Positions 17,274-27,730 of a stretch of 64,000 nt of DNA are shown in pieces. The DNA comes from Ricordea florida (lineage: Eukaryota; Cnidaria; Anthozoa; Corallimorpharia; Ricordeidae), in assembly GCA_949710005.1 (NCBI GenBank), contig OX453276.1, positions 8,000,877 through 8,064,876 of the forward strand, read 5' to 3'. Under the pieces are notes generated by a model. It did no database searches. It was not told the origin of the DNA and was given only the letters and a program-made list of their open reading frames with translations. The translations under genes and the position numbers were made by a program. Position 1 is the stretch's first letter. Each line of letters opens with the position of its first letter.

Positions 17274-17645
17274 TTAATCTTTACCCCATAACTTTTTCAA
17301 ATCTTTTAAACTACCGAAAAACAATACTTTTTTATTTGTTATTTTTTCCAGCATTTCTATCGTTTCTAGAGATTCAATATACTTTTTTAATTTTTCTTTA
17401 AATTCTTCTCTTGATAAAAATTCCTCTGTTTCTGTATATTGAAATTTCATTTCTGTTGCTCCATCTTTCATTCCTAAATGGTTCAAAAATGTATCGTTAT
17501 TGATTAAACTAGAAATAAGATCTTTTTTTCTCAAAGAAGAATTTTCAATGTTGTATGCTTTTGTATAACGCACTAAATCTTCGATTTTTGTAGACCATAA
17601 ATTATTTATTATCCCCTCCATATTTATTTTTATTATTTTGTCCAT
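17274..17645 (-). CDS. Small protein with SAP-like N-terminus (E1 only)
   Basis: A 123-aa protein with no counterpart in E2. The N-terminal KIEDLVRYTKAYNIENSSLR then KKDLISSLI is a helix-extended-helix pattern like SAP DNA-binding domains, also seen in the neighbour at 17690 and the polymerase N-terminus. The rest is charged and helical. Preceded by the early promoter motif at 17668-17683. Function unknown. Confidence 0.6.
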   Translation of the reverse strand: MDKIIKINMEGIINNLWSTKIEDLVRYTKAYNIENSSLRKKDLISSLINNDTFLNHLGMKDGATEMKFQYTETEEFLSREEFKEKLKKYIESLETIEMLEKITNKKVLFFGSLKDLKKLWGKD

Positions 17646-17667
17646 ATTTACTTTTTTTATTTTTATA

Positions 17668-17683
17668 TTTAAATCATAAATTC
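17668..17683 (-). promoter_or_regulatory. Early-class promoter motif (minus strand)
   Basis: Minus-strand GAATTTATGATTTAAA, about 23-38 nt before the ATG of the 123-aa gene. Confidence 0.55.
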
Positions 17684-17689
17684 AATTTT

Positions 17690-18136
17690 TTATTTTTTTT
17701 TTTTTTTACATTCCTTACAAGAAGCTTTTTGCTTACCATGTTCACATATTTGAGATCCCCCACATTCTTTACATTGTTGTTTTTGTTTATTATGTTTGCA
17801 TATTTGAGATCCTCCGCACTCTTTACATCTATACTTACTTTTATTATGTTCACATATTTGAGATCCTCCACACTCTTTACAACAATATTTAATTCTATCA
17901 TGCTCGCATATTTGTGATCCACCACATTCTTTACAAAAATATTTAAGTTTTCCATGAACACAAATATAAATGCTATTAGTAGTAACTTTTTCAATTAAAT
18001 TATTAATTTCCTCCTCTGAAAATTTTTTAATCTCATTAATAAGATCTTTTCTATCCATTTTTGATCTCCCTTTAATTTTTAACTCACTCGCAATTTTTTT
18101 TATTTTATAAAGATATAAATTATTTAGTTGCTCCAT
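17690..18136 (-). CDS. Cys/His-repeat (zinc-binding) protein with SAP-like domain
   Basis: 148 aa. Residues 1-45 are SAP-like (LYLYKIKKIASELKIKGRSK, KDLINEIKKF). Then come five repeats of about 19 residues built on CKECGGSQICEH, i.e. C-x2-C-GGSQ-x-C-x2-H spacing, surely metal-binding. Such CGGS-IC-H arrays occur in giant-virus and algal proteins of unknown role. The start lies in the right inverted repeat and shares MEQL and its promoter with the polymerase. A DNA-binding regulator made early in the cycle is plausible (inference). Confidence 0.75.
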   Translation of the reverse strand: MEQLNNLYLYKIKKIASELKIKGRSKMDRKDLINEIKKFSEEEINNLIEKVTTNSIYICVHGKLKYFCKECGGSQICEHDRIKYCCKECGGSQICEHNKSKYRCKECGGSQICKHNKQKQQCKECGGSQICEHGKQKASCKECKKKKK

Positions 18137-18365
18137 TTTTTAATAATTTATTTCAAAACTTTAAATCATAAATTCAAATATTTTTTTCACACTTTATAAA
18201 CTCCTGTTTAATTTTCTGACAAAATCTCTGATAAGTTTTTGCAAACCATACATAAAATTCTGGTAAAATTGGGTTAGAAACTCACCGGAAATTTTAAGAA
18301 AAAAAATCAAAAAAAATTTGAAAAAATTTAAGAAAACCCACTCATTTTTCCGGTAACATAGTAGT
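18123..18365 (-). repeat. E1 right terminal inverted repeat (243 bp)
   Basis: Reverse complement of 1490-1732. Contains the promoter and first codons of the Cys/His-repeat gene, with the early motif at 18160-18174. Confidence 0.9.
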
Positions 18366-18770
18366 ATCAGTGTCGCATCCCATACATTGATAAGTGTCCC
18401 TAGTTAATCGCTTCGCTCGTTTGACAGCCATATCAAAACTTTTTTTGGAACTGTGTAGTTTGGTCTTGCTCCACAGTTGTTTTCTATGCATGGGATGCAT
18501 CTTGAAAAGAGGTCATATTTCATTATTATGTTTCACCAGAAACCCATGAGGCTTGAAACATGTGACGAGCGTTCATAGCTCATCCAGATTCAGTATTTCC
18601 CAAGAACAACATTTGGAAACTGCTAGCCCCAGTCCAGATATCTAACTATCACAATTTGGCTTGATTCCATGGTTAATCACGATTAATACCAGCGTTAGTA
18701 GGAAAATAAAAAAAATGCTTGAAAGTTGGGTCGATTCTTTATTGATTGAATAGTGATTTAGATCTATTGC
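18366..18770. other. Host intron after E1
   Basis: Begins with the target-site copy ATCAG. No ORF or repeat was recognised; it joins copy 1 of the duplication to copy 2. Confidence 0.5.
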
Positions 18771-18892
18771 TATAAGGTTTCTATCCCATCATTTTCAGTC
18801 CACAGAGGACTGGTCTGAAAATTTCAAAATGCCCTTGGTTACGCAATTGTAGTATACTTTATTTTTGCGCCTTGTTTTTCTGTGACCTTCAG

Positions 18893-19030
18893 TCCAGACC
18901 GGAAGAGCCGACGAGTGAAGTTGCTGAAGATGACAGCATGTTTTTCTCTGGAGATAACGTTATAGTGAATTTACCACCCGATGTAGTGAAGGAAATGACA
19001 GGCGAAAACTGGGTAGACGAAATGAAAGAT
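18893..19030 (+). CDS. MIB-like E3 ligase, exon A (copy 2)
   Basis: 138 bp with the same acceptor and donor (GTAAGA) as copy 1. The protein differs at one residue within the exon (EEPTS for VEPTS). Both copies keep open, in-frame MIB half-repeats, so both could be used in one transcript. Confidence 0.7.
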
Positions 19031-19090
19031 GTAAGATATTGTTATGGAAATGATTGTTTTTCATCGTGGTAACTTCAGTGATAATATAAA

Positions 19091-19262
19091 TTAGTTCTAT
19101 GGTCTCACGACGGAGTCACTTGCGCATATCACAGCAGACCAACGTGATATATAACGCTACACCGGGAACAGTCGACCCCATCGCCTGAAGAAAACTCGCA
19201 GTAAGCAGTCGAAACATCGCGATCACCACCCAGGTGACTCCGTCGCGAGACCATAGAACTAA
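19091..19262. mobile_element. Foldback MITE in MIB intron (copy 2)
   Basis: TTAGTTCTATGGTCTC at the left and its complement at the right, giving arms of about 29 bp with one mismatch, around a core of about 115 bp. Confidence 0.75.
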
Positions 19263-19439
19263 TTTATATTATCATGTAAGATATTGTTTATCCGTTTCTT
19301 AGCTACATTGGGTGGATCCAGGAATGTGATTGAGCCAATTAAAGGGAACATGTAGACATTCACTTGCATACACTCTTTTGTCGCTTACTCCATCGCACAA
19401 TGATCAGCATACACATAAATTATAGATCGGGGTATAAGA

Positions 19440-20354
19440 CATTGCCAGAAATTTGGGTCAAGATGGCAGACGGGCATGCGCATTTCATCCTTAAAGGCGC
19501 CGAAATCCTTAGAGAAAATGTATGGGAATTCTGAAATTTTCCAAAATACAAGACAAACGAGTTGGAATATTCCTTAGCTCCGACTCGATGTTTATTCAGC
19601 AGTGATTAAGCTATCCTTCTAAAACAAAAACAAATTAAAGGCCATAGGTCTACTTACTTCCCGCGAGGCTTCCATTTCAACCCACGTTTTAGGTTCCTGC
19701 AGCCATACATTTCTTTGAAATATCACTAAATCCGTCCCTAATACTTGTCAATTTGAGGAATAACCCTTGATGTGGTCAACTAGCTCCGACTCGCTTTAAG
19801 TTGTGGAAAGTTTGCAGCATCCAAAGAGTCCAAAAAAAGAGTAATTTCTTGTCGATAAGATACTTCCAAAGCTATTGAATGTCCCCAGTTTTACGGTACG
19901 TGAAAAGCTGGTAGTGCGCCATCTTTATGAATGCACAGAAAGATAAAACCTTGGGAATCTTTACACTGCTCGATACTGCGGCCATATTTAATTTATTCAG
20001 GGTTGTAAACTAGTTTCCAGTCTTCTAGGTCATTAAAGGGCCTTGTAAATAATATTTTTGGCGACAAAACCGAACTGCTAGTGTCTACAACTGAAATGCA
20101 GACATTATCAAGGGAAAAGGTCTTTGACCAAAAGACTTATCAAAACTAAAAAAGAAGCAACTTATTGAATTTATTGAAGCAAATTCACTTCAGTAACAAT
20201 AGGTCCAAGCTGCTTAGATTACGAAGCATTTTATATTGAACTCGCTCCTTTCTTGAAAGTCGAGCCACCATTGTTTTTATTAGATTCATACAGGAACTTG
20301 ACTCTCCGCTGACCAATTAACGCGGGAGCGAAATGTCCCTGATTTCTGGCAATG
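19440..20354. mobile_element. Non-coding 915-bp DNA element (MITE-like)
   Basis: Perfect 13-bp inverted ends, CATTGCCAGAAAT and ATTTCTGGCAATG. It interrupts the copy-2 intron where copy 1 reads GGTATAAGGATCG continuously. No transposase ORF; probably a non-autonomous element. No clear target duplication is visible. Confidence 0.75.
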
Positions 20355-20508
20355 ATCGAGTGCAGTCCAATTCGGTCTGTGATTATTTAGCTTTTATTAA
20401 CCGAGCTGTATTTCATACTTTCTCTGCATGAAAAATCAATCTGAACTCATATCGTTTTGTATCAAATTTTCACGATTGATCATGGGCGTTTGGGTTTTTT
20501 ATTCTCAG

Positions 20509-20613
20509 TATGTTGGCAGAGTCGGAGTTGCAATGAAATGTTCTGCAAGAGACATTACCATTACTTTTGCCGACGGTGAGGCGTGGTGTTTTCCAAGAAG
20601 TGTGGTGTCAAAG
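20509..20613 (+). CDS. MIB-like E3 ligase, exon B (copy 2)
   Basis: 105 bp, acceptor ATTCTCAG, donor AAG|GTATCAC. Differs from copy 1 at a few residues (MKC for KEC, CFPRS for SFPRD). Confidence 0.7.
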
Positions 20614-21110
20614 GTATCACTGTCACCTTTCGTACAGTGTTAGAACTTCCTTGTCTTTTCAGTTAAAGAGGCACCTCATTTAAGCCCAGTCTTACATTTT
20701 GCGGGTTGCTTCGTATTTTCATACCTCTTCTCGATGTCTAAAATAAGAGTCTGTTTAGTCCTTTATCTAAACTCGAAGAAAAACTTCATGTATCTGTTGA
20801 AACTTGATACCTCTGTTGACCAGGAGTTTTACCATGTACAGATGACCGTTGATAACTCGAGCCCTCGCTAACTACAAACTCGAGCTAACCCAAAGCAATT
20901 TTCGTTTTCCTTAATGTTATTTTCGCAATAATTTTACCCTCGATAACTCAAGCCTCTTTCAATTTCCTCCTAACATTCTAGTTATCGGTAATCAAGTGCA
21001 TATCTTCATACTTCGTAAATGGTGCAAAAGAGGTGACATTCATTAAATGCGTTTTCAGTAATTTGAAGTCCTCCCCTATCCTCTTTCTTGTTACTTCGTA
21101 TCTTTTGCAG

Positions 21111-21278
21111 GCTCGGCCAGATCAGGAATCAAGGGATGACAAAAAAGTTCGTCTTAGCTCAAAATCCAGAAACTCCCAGTTCAAGCGTGGCGATGTGGTA
21201 GGAGTTCTGGAAAATGGTGACTTCTTAAAACAAATTCTCGGGAGCGACAGTAGTAGTAACAGATTTTCCACAGTCGAG
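21111..21278 (+). CDS. MIB-like E3 ligase, exon C
   Basis: 168 bp (56 codons, phase 0), acceptor TTTTGCAG, donor GAG|GTACCA. Encodes a linker and the start of the next MIB repeat, SQFKRGDVVGVLENGD. Phase agrees with exons B and D. Confidence 0.65.
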
Positions 21279-21383
21279 GTACCAGTCTTTTAAACTCTTT
21301 AGTCAGTATGGGTCATGAATTTAGTCATGATCTAACAACAACAACAATTTTTTTGTTAATTTATATATATATATATATATATA

Positions 21384-22175
21384 AAAAGTTATGATGCTTC
21401 GAGCCAACAGGGATGCCACACGCCAGAAGGATCCAAAAGGATTCGTAGTCCAAACCTCGAGTAATGAAATTTGTAGGCAATTGTGGAACACGAGGACGGA
21501 CAACTTCGAGCGAAAAAAAAAAAAATATATATATATATATACAGTAAAAAATCTAAAAAAAGTTTAAAAATTTAATAAAAATAGACGTTTCGGTCAATGA
21601 CCTTTTTTTTTTTTTTTAAAATTCAAACTAAAACCAGCCGGGATAACATTGTTATCCAAGCAGTTCGTAAGAAAAGTACAATGGTGTTGGTATCTGGACA
21701 GTTTGTCCCAGACACGTGCTGCTTGTGCTACCGTGGAATTAAGTAATGGCATCTCTGGATCAACTTGGGCAGATGATTCACAGGCGGACGAAAGCTGGAT
21801 ACAAGGTATTAATAAAAAGTTATGATGCTTCGAGCCAACAGGGATGCCACACGCCAGAAGGATCCAAAAGGATTCGTAGTCCAAACCTCGAGTAATGAAA
21901 TTTGTAGGCAATTGTGGAACACGAGGACGGACAACTTCGAGCGAAAAAAAAAAAATATATATATATATACAGTAAAAAATCTAAAAAAAGTTTAAAAATT
22001 TAATAAAAATAGACGTTTCGGTCAATGACCTAGGGCACTGCAACTGATGAAGGTCATTGACCGAAACGTCTATTTTTATTAAATTTTTAAACTTTTTTTA
22101 GATTTTTTACTGTATATATATATATTTTTTTTTTTTTTTTCGCTCGAAGTTGTCCGTCCTCGTGTTCCACAATTG

Positions 22176-22225
<50 letters not shown>

Positions 22226-22440
22226 TAAGATGCTTCGAGCCAACAGGGATGCCACGCGCCAGAAGGATCCAAAAGGATTCGTAGTCCAAACCTCGAGTAA
22301 TGAAATTTGTAGGCAATTGTGGAAAACGAGGACGGACAACTTCGAGCGAAAAAAATATATACAGTAAAAAATCTAAAAAAAGTTTAAAAATTTAATAATA
22401 ATAGACGTTTCGGTCAAAGACCTTCAGTTGCAGTGCAATT
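21384..22440. repeat. Array of a host repeat with AT microsatellites
   Basis: A module of about 215 bp (from ATGCTTCGAGCCAACAGGGA to ACGTTTCGGTCAATGACC) occurs at 21391-21602, 21823-22031 and 22228-22423, with part inverted at 22040-22178. (TA)n tracts are within and between the copies. A nested or tandem transposon fragment inside the MIB intron; assembly there may be unsure. Confidence 0.7.
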
Positions 22441-22558
22441 GCCTATATATATATATATATATTTTTTTTTTCTTATCTTTTTTTGGGCTAACTGGACCTT
22501 GCCGTAGATACATGCTGTCATGGACTGCATGCTTAGTTTCGTTTATTGTTGTTCTTAG

Positions 22559-22700
22559 CAGGGCATGGTTGGACAAGTGCTGAATGTACTGGATGACAGT
22601 CAGGTAGAGGTTCTTATAGAAGGAAGAACGAGCACGTCGCTTTTCAACCCGTCTGACTTGTGCCTGCAAGAACAGGACGATCCCATCCCCGGAATCAATG
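22559..22700 (+). CDS. MIB-like E3 ligase, exon D
   Basis: 142 bp, acceptor GTTCTTAG, donor AATG|GTACCG. Encodes QGMVGQVLNVLDDSQVEVLI then TSLFNPSDLCLQEQD, the second half of the last MIB repeat, with the family F-N-P motif. Ends in phase 1. Confidence 0.75.
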
Positions 22701-22719
22701 GTACCGAATAATCATTTAT

Positions 22720-23160
22720 TTATTTTATTTAGTTTTGTTTCGTTCTGTTGTTGTTGTATTGTTTTTTGTTTTGTTTGTTTTGGGTATGTTTGTTTTGTTT
22801 TTGTTTTGTTTTTTGCCTAGTTCTGTTCTGTTTTGCTTTATTTTTTCTTTTTGTTTAGTTCTGTTTGTTTTGTTTTGTTGTATTGTTTTTTTGTTTGTTA
22901 TGTTTTGTTTGGTTATGTTTGTTTAGTTTTTGTTTTTTTTTCCTAGTTCTGCTCTGTTGTGCTTTATTTTTTTTCGTTTTGTTTAGTTGTGTTTGTTTTG
23001 TTTTGTTTGTTTTGCTTGTTTACTTTGTTTTATTCTGCTTTGTTTTGCTGTGTTCTTTTTTGTCGTTTTGTTTGGTTGTGTTGTTTTGGTTTGTTTTTCG
23101 TTCTTTCTTTTTGTGTTTGTGTGTTTGTATTTTTTCTGTTTCTTTTTTTTCTTTTATCTC
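22720..23160. repeat. T/G-rich low-complexity tract
   Basis: About 440 bases of TTTTGTTTTG-type sequence. Apparent ORFs of F, V, C and L here are artefacts. Confidence 0.85.
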
Positions 23161-23703
23161 CAGAAAAGAAACGTATGTATTTTGGCTCCAGAGCTGAGCT
23201 ACTTGCCGAGCAATTTTAGTGTCCACTGAAGTGGAATTATCACTTAATTGTCTGTTTCAGGTCCAAACTGTCCGATTTGGCCTGTCCGATTACAAACATT
23301 TGTAATCGGACAAGGTTTAGAATTTCCTATATAAACTGACCACATGCACATAAAGGACCAACTTGGATTACTATCTTGTTTAATAAACCATTTCTTGTGA
23401 GTTTCAATTTCCCATCGATCCGACACCAGTTTGTAAAGGTAATAGGATTGAGTGGAGTACAATTCAGGGAGTAATTGGGCGAGGGATTTCAAATACGCGC
23501 GAGGCTGATTCGAAATTACCATCACAGTTATCCCTGAGAGGTGCGACACGAAGTCCGATTACCAATTGTGTCAATTACAAAATGCAAGAAACTCAGGAAT
23601 TAGTAATGGTGTCAAAATCTAATAAAAACGTATAACTGAAAACTCAAAACTCATATATTCTTGTTTTGACAACCAAAAACTTTGCATGGTTCATTCCAAA
23701 AAG

Positions 23704-23831
23704 ACGCCGAATTGCTACCGAAGCACGCTGGACAGTACGATGTGGGCCAAGCTAAGAGAATGACTGTAACGTGTGCTGCACAAGGCCGTATAGAAGAGTT
23801 AGGAGCTCTCCTGGACATGTTCCCAAACCTG
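23704..23831 (+). CDS. MIB-like E3 ligase, exon E
   Basis: 128 bp; with exon D it totals 270 bp, keeping frame. Weak acceptor (CCAAAAAG), donor CTG|GTAAAA. Encodes DAELLPKHAGQYDVGQAKRM and then an ankyrin-type start, AAQGRIEELGALLDMFPNL, as in Mind-bomb proteins, where the ankyrin region follows the MIB domains. Confidence 0.65.
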
Positions 23832-23864
23832 GTAAAAAGACTGTCTATTATGCTGTTGCAATTT

Positions 23865-24660
23865 AACTGTTATATAGAGGATATTACACGGTGGAGACTC
23901 AGAAGATATGAATTTTATGTTCGAGTGGCAAGAAATATATCTCTTTATTATATAGACACGAGTGTTTTACTGGAAAATATACCACTCGTAAAATTCATAA
24001 AAACTACATCTGGGACCCGAGTGGTTTATTTTCCATAATCTCACACGTGAGTTTATCGATGACGTATTGGTTAATAATTTCTTTTTGTCTATATAATAAA
24101 AAGAACATTACACGGCGGCTTGAAGATATGAATTTTATTTTCTCGTGGCAAAAACAATATTTTACTCACTCGCTGCGCTCGTTCGTAAAATATTGTCTTG
24201 CCACTCGAAAATAAAATTCATATCTTCGCGTCACCGTGTAATATCCTCTATATATATTTTTCTTGCCACGAGAAAATAAAACTAATATCTTCGAATTAGC
24301 GTATAATTTTCTTTTTTATTATATAGAGAAAAAACACATTACGACGTTTGTTTGGCAGCTTTGTACACAACCTGAGTCGTGCAAGTCGGGAAATGACGTA
24401 ATCGATATACTCACTAGTGAGGATATGAAAAATACGCTTCCACGGTCCCGGATGTAGTTTCGTATGAATTTTACGAGTGGTGTATTTTCCAGTAAAATAC
24501 TCACGTCCATATAGTGAAATAGAGGATATTACATGGCCATTTGGAGATACGAAATTTCTCTTCTCGTGGCAAGAACAATATCTCACTCGTTCGCTTCGCT
24601 CACTCATGAGATATTGTTCTTGCCACTCGAACATAAAATGACCGTAACGCTAATTTGAAC
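23865..24660. mobile_element. Cluster of foldback elements
   Basis: Three or more related units have TAGAGGATATTACA-type ends and arms reading GATATGAATTTTATTTTC and TCGTGGCAAGAACAATAT around CTCGCTGCGCTCG centres. The clearest copies are about 24108-24250 and 24526-24650. Confidence 0.65.
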
Positions 24661-25389
24661 TTTTTAGAATGATGTCTAGTTCTTAAAACTACACCCAGTG
24701 TGAGTTGTCAACTGTGAAATTTACGTATCCATATCACTCACCTCAGCGAGTTACCATCATGATCACCCTAGACTTTCTCCCGTGCGGCCTTGTAGCTTAG
24801 TCGAGAAGGTCTTTTCTTTGTGTTTCTTCTTATTTCCACGACTAAAGCTTACATACAATAGGAATTTTAGGGTAGATCTGTCTCGGGAGATCGTGGATTC
24901 GATTCCCAACATGGTCAAGGGAGGCAGACGTTTCGACAAAAAAGCCAGAAATATCGGTTTGGAAGTCAGATTGAGGCGTCCATTTTTGTTCGGTTGGACT
25001 GGAATATTTGGGACCACCTGTGAAGATGGTCCCGAATAAGAGGTCGTTCTTGCTCGACCGCATTGCAATTGGTCATTTCTGTTTTGTGTTGAATTTCTCT
25101 TTGTTTGAAGATAGGGCAGAAGGTATGGGAACGCGCGGAAACCACGAGCGGCTGTGTTCATCTCAAATTACCGTTCCATTTGACAAGCAAAATTTTAAAA
25201 TCTAAAACCAGAATTTTTTTTTTTGAATGATAAGCGCCCAAGAAATTAACCTGTTTGTTCTTTGTTTTTTTTTTTCGTTGCATCATATGGTTCTTCTTAT
25301 TTTAAGTACTACACCAAACAATCCTTGGTGCTGGCACTGTGTTGTTTCCTCAGACAAGAAACTTTACTCCACACTGTCTCTCTCCACCC

Positions 25390-25560
25390 AGGTGTATAAA
25401 TGGGTACCCGCGATACAATGCTGGGCGTGACCCTGCGATGGACTAGCATCCCATCCAGGGGGGGGGGGGGGGTAATTATACTCCCAGGTGCTTCATACTA
25501 CTAAAACCGGGATATGCTCCGCCCGTGTGAGCCTCTCGTGGCTCGTGTGCGCCTTTACCT
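25390..25560. repeat. Dispersed host repeat (SINE-like) with G run
   Basis: GTGTATAAATGGGTACC to ACTAGCATCCCATCCAG, then a G16 run. The same family lies at 36540-36665. Confidence 0.5.
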
Positions 25561-25644
25561 TACAGCAAACAATCTGTGGGAATTTGGGTAGTGATTGTTC
25601 GCACTTTAATTTACTGTCAGATTTGCGTTCTTTTATCATTGCAG

Positions 25645-25752
25645 GTGAGCTGCAAATGCGAAGGACACACAGGGCTTCACCAAGCATGTGTTCACGGTCA
25701 TACAGATGTAGTTGCTCTACTGTTAAATAGGGGAGCAAGCCTGGTTGAACGA
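25645..25752 (+). CDS. MIB-like E3 ligase, exon F (ankyrin repeat)
   Basis: 108 bp, acceptor CATTGCAG, donor CGA|GTAAGT. Encodes EGHTGLHQACVHGHTDVVAL and LLNRGASLVER, one ankyrin repeat with the G-T-LH-A-GH-VV-LLL pattern. Phase 0 to phase 0 follows from exon E. Confidence 0.75.
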
Positions 25753-25858
25753 GTAAGTGCATCTTACCTGTTGTTACACAGTAGAGACACTAAATAATGC
25801 AAAACTGATTATGATGTTACTAAGGATAATGACGATGATGATGGTGGTGACGATGACG

Positions 25859-25860
<2 letters not shown>

Positions 25861-25902
<42 letters not shown>
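25861..25902. repeat. (AAT)n microsatellite
   Basis: Fourteen trinucleotide units in intron. Confidence 0.9.
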
Positions 25903-25904
<2 letters not shown>

Positions 25905-26118
25905 CCTTTATATGAGTGTCAACTGTATCTAGCACTCACCTACCGATTGGGAACACTGTAAAGCACAAATGAAAAAAAAAATCAAATCATATCAAATTAA
26001 ATCAATCAAATCCAATCAACTCAAATCAAATCAAATGTTGGATTTTGTGAAGAGGAGAAAACCGGAGTACCAAGAGAAAAACCTCTCGGAGCAGAGTAGA
26101 GAACCAACAAACTCAGCC

Positions 26119-26195
26119 CACATATGACGCAGGGGTCGGGAATCGAACCCGGGCCACACTGGTGGAAGGCGAGCGCTCTCACCACTGTGTCAACC
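26119..26195 (-). repeat. tRNA-derived sequence (SINE head), minus strand
   Basis: On the minus strand GGGTTCGATTCCC is a perfect B box and TGGTGAGAGCGC an A-box-like motif at the right spacing. No full tRNA fold was found, so it is a SINE head or pseudo-tRNA. Confidence 0.55.
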
Positions 26196-26473
26196 CTAAT
26201 AAAATAAAAAAATAAATAAAAGTCATTGGACCAGTTAATTTCGTCCAGTTTGTTTTCAATTTTCACCTGTCAACCTACTCACTTAAAAAATTTTTCCTTG
26301 ATTTTGATTGGCTAGGATAATGAGTAGTTAAAATTAATTGGCTTACGGCATGAAGTGCTTAATTCTTATTGGCTGCTTAACTGTCCGATTTGGCCTGTCC
26401 GATTGCATATGTTTGTTAATGGACAGGTCCAATCGGACAATTTAGACCTGAAACAACCAATTAAGCGATAAAC

Positions 26474-26731
26474 TAGAAGGGCACTCGGTAGAGCGCATAC
26501 CTCCGCCCCGCCACATATGTACACCTGATATTACACTCATCTGGATCTGAGATCCGGAGTTTAATCCTGGTAAATCCCAAATTTTAATCGTTTGATCCTG
26601 GGTATATTTGCGACTTTTCCACCAAATTTGGTGCAAATCCGTTCATTACTTTTTGCGTAACAAGATTAACAGACAGACAAACAAACAAACCGGCGTGAAA
26701 ACATAACCTCCGTGGCGGAGGTAATAAGGCT
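26474..26731. repeat. Dispersed element with CCTCCGCC/GGCGGAGG ends
   Basis: ACTCGGTAGAGCGCATACCT near the left, CCTCCGTGGCGGAGGTAATA at the right; repeat-like, non-coding. Confidence 0.45.
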
Positions 26732-26802
26732 GTTAATAACCAATCATATTCGAGCATTTTGTTATTGAAACAATTGATATAAAAACCAACTCCTTTATAA
26801 AC

Positions 26803-27052
26803 AACGACAATGGTAATGGTAATGTTGTTGATAAGGGTAATTATAATGATGATGATGATTATGATGATGATAACGACAATTATAATGACAATGGTATTGA
26901 TAGTTGTAATAATAATATTGATTATGGGTAGTGGTAGTGATAATGGTAATGGTAATGATAATGGTAATAATAATGATGTTGCTAATTGTAGTGATAGTGA
27001 AAATGGTAATTGTAATGATAACGATAATGATGATGATGATAATGGTGTTGGG
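26803..27052. repeat. ATGATGATA/GGTAATGATAAT low-complexity tract
   Basis: Degenerate ATG/AAT-rich repeat; the 84-aa ORF over it is an artefact. Confidence 0.85.
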
Positions 27053-27439
27053 TTTGAAACGTGACGTCCTTTAACTACGCTTAGTTGTTATCAGTATTTA
27101 GTTATAAAGAAACCATTCGGTTAAAGTTTTCTCACCAGGTGACAGGCATCGGCATTGCCACGTCCTACGCCGTCGTTTCCTCTAGCAAATGTATTGTAGG
27201 CGCTAAATTAAGTAATCACGTACTCAAGGCTACAAAAGCAAGTTTTCTTCTTAGTAAGTGCAGTTCTTGCGTAGACGGTGCCGTGTTAGCACCTGCTCGG
27301 CAAAGTTAGGCCATTCTTCTATCTACGCTCGTTCTCACCGCCGACCGATTTTTCAAGTTCAGTCAAGTTGGTGTGTGTGCTTACCAAAGTGAGTACAACC
27401 TATTTCTTTGCTTTAGATTGTTCTATTACCGTTTTAGAA

Positions 27440-27633
27440 AACAGTCCCAAGAAAGTACGCGCGCTGATTGGTTAGAAATCCTGTTTCTATAACTCGATAG
27501 AAACACAGAACTAGCACGAGCTGTTGACGTAATGATGACGCGAGCAAAGAGAATTTACATTTTGATATTCAAAGTTAACAAGTTGTTTTTCTTTTTTTCG
27601 TCGCGGTGTTTTCTAAAAGAAATAGAAAACATG

Positions 27634-27672
<39 letters not shown>

Positions 27673-27730
27673 AGTTTGGGAGAACTCGAAAAAGCTGTGG
27701 AAACACGGTACATGTTTTCTATTTCTTAAT
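27440..27730. mobile_element. Foldback element
   Basis: GTTTCTATAACTCGATAGAAAC near 27483 and GTTTCTATCGAGTTATAGAAAC near 27640 form complementary arms, with GTTTTAGAAAACA-type outer parts. Confidence 0.5.

Larger units (their letters stand above)
1490..18365 (+). mobile_element. Polinton/Maverick element E1, near complete
   Basis: A 16,876-bp element with 243-bp terminal inverted repeats, flanked by the direct repeat ATCAG (1485-1489 and 18366-18370); a sixth base T also matches if one terminal base is shared. It encodes protein-primed-type family B DNA polymerase, retroviral-type integrase, major capsid protein, A32-type ATPase, penton candidate and about ten further proteins. G+C is low (mostly 30-35%) compared with the host flank. 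All genes but one look open; the minus-strand gene at 16567-17186 is frameshifted. A typical Polinton protease was not found. The flanking host segment has an empty counterpart in copy 2 near 20616, confirming the borders. Confidence 0.95.
18771..20618 (+). repeat. Duplicated host segment, copy 2
   Basis: Aligns with 1-1484. It has no Polinton at the corresponding site (AAAGGTATCACTGTC at 20610-20624), so E1 arrived after the duplication or only in copy 1. It bears a private 915-bp element at 19440-20354. Confidence 0.85.

Noticed and set aside
17729-17917. Plus-strand ORF opposite the Cys/His repeats
   Set aside because: Shadow of the repeat array; the same occurs at 60114-60326 in E2.
21321-22367. 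Several 60-105 aa ORFs sharing sequence
   Set aside because: They are translations of repeated transposon-like modules and AT tracts on both strands, not genes.
22660-23229. Overlapping ORFs rich in Phe, Cys, Leu and Val
   Set aside because: They translate TTTTG-type low-complexity DNA; no homology-like motif or splice support.
26810-27064. 84-aa ORF of Met/Ile/Asn/Asp
   Set aside because: Product of an ATGATGATA-type microsatellite.
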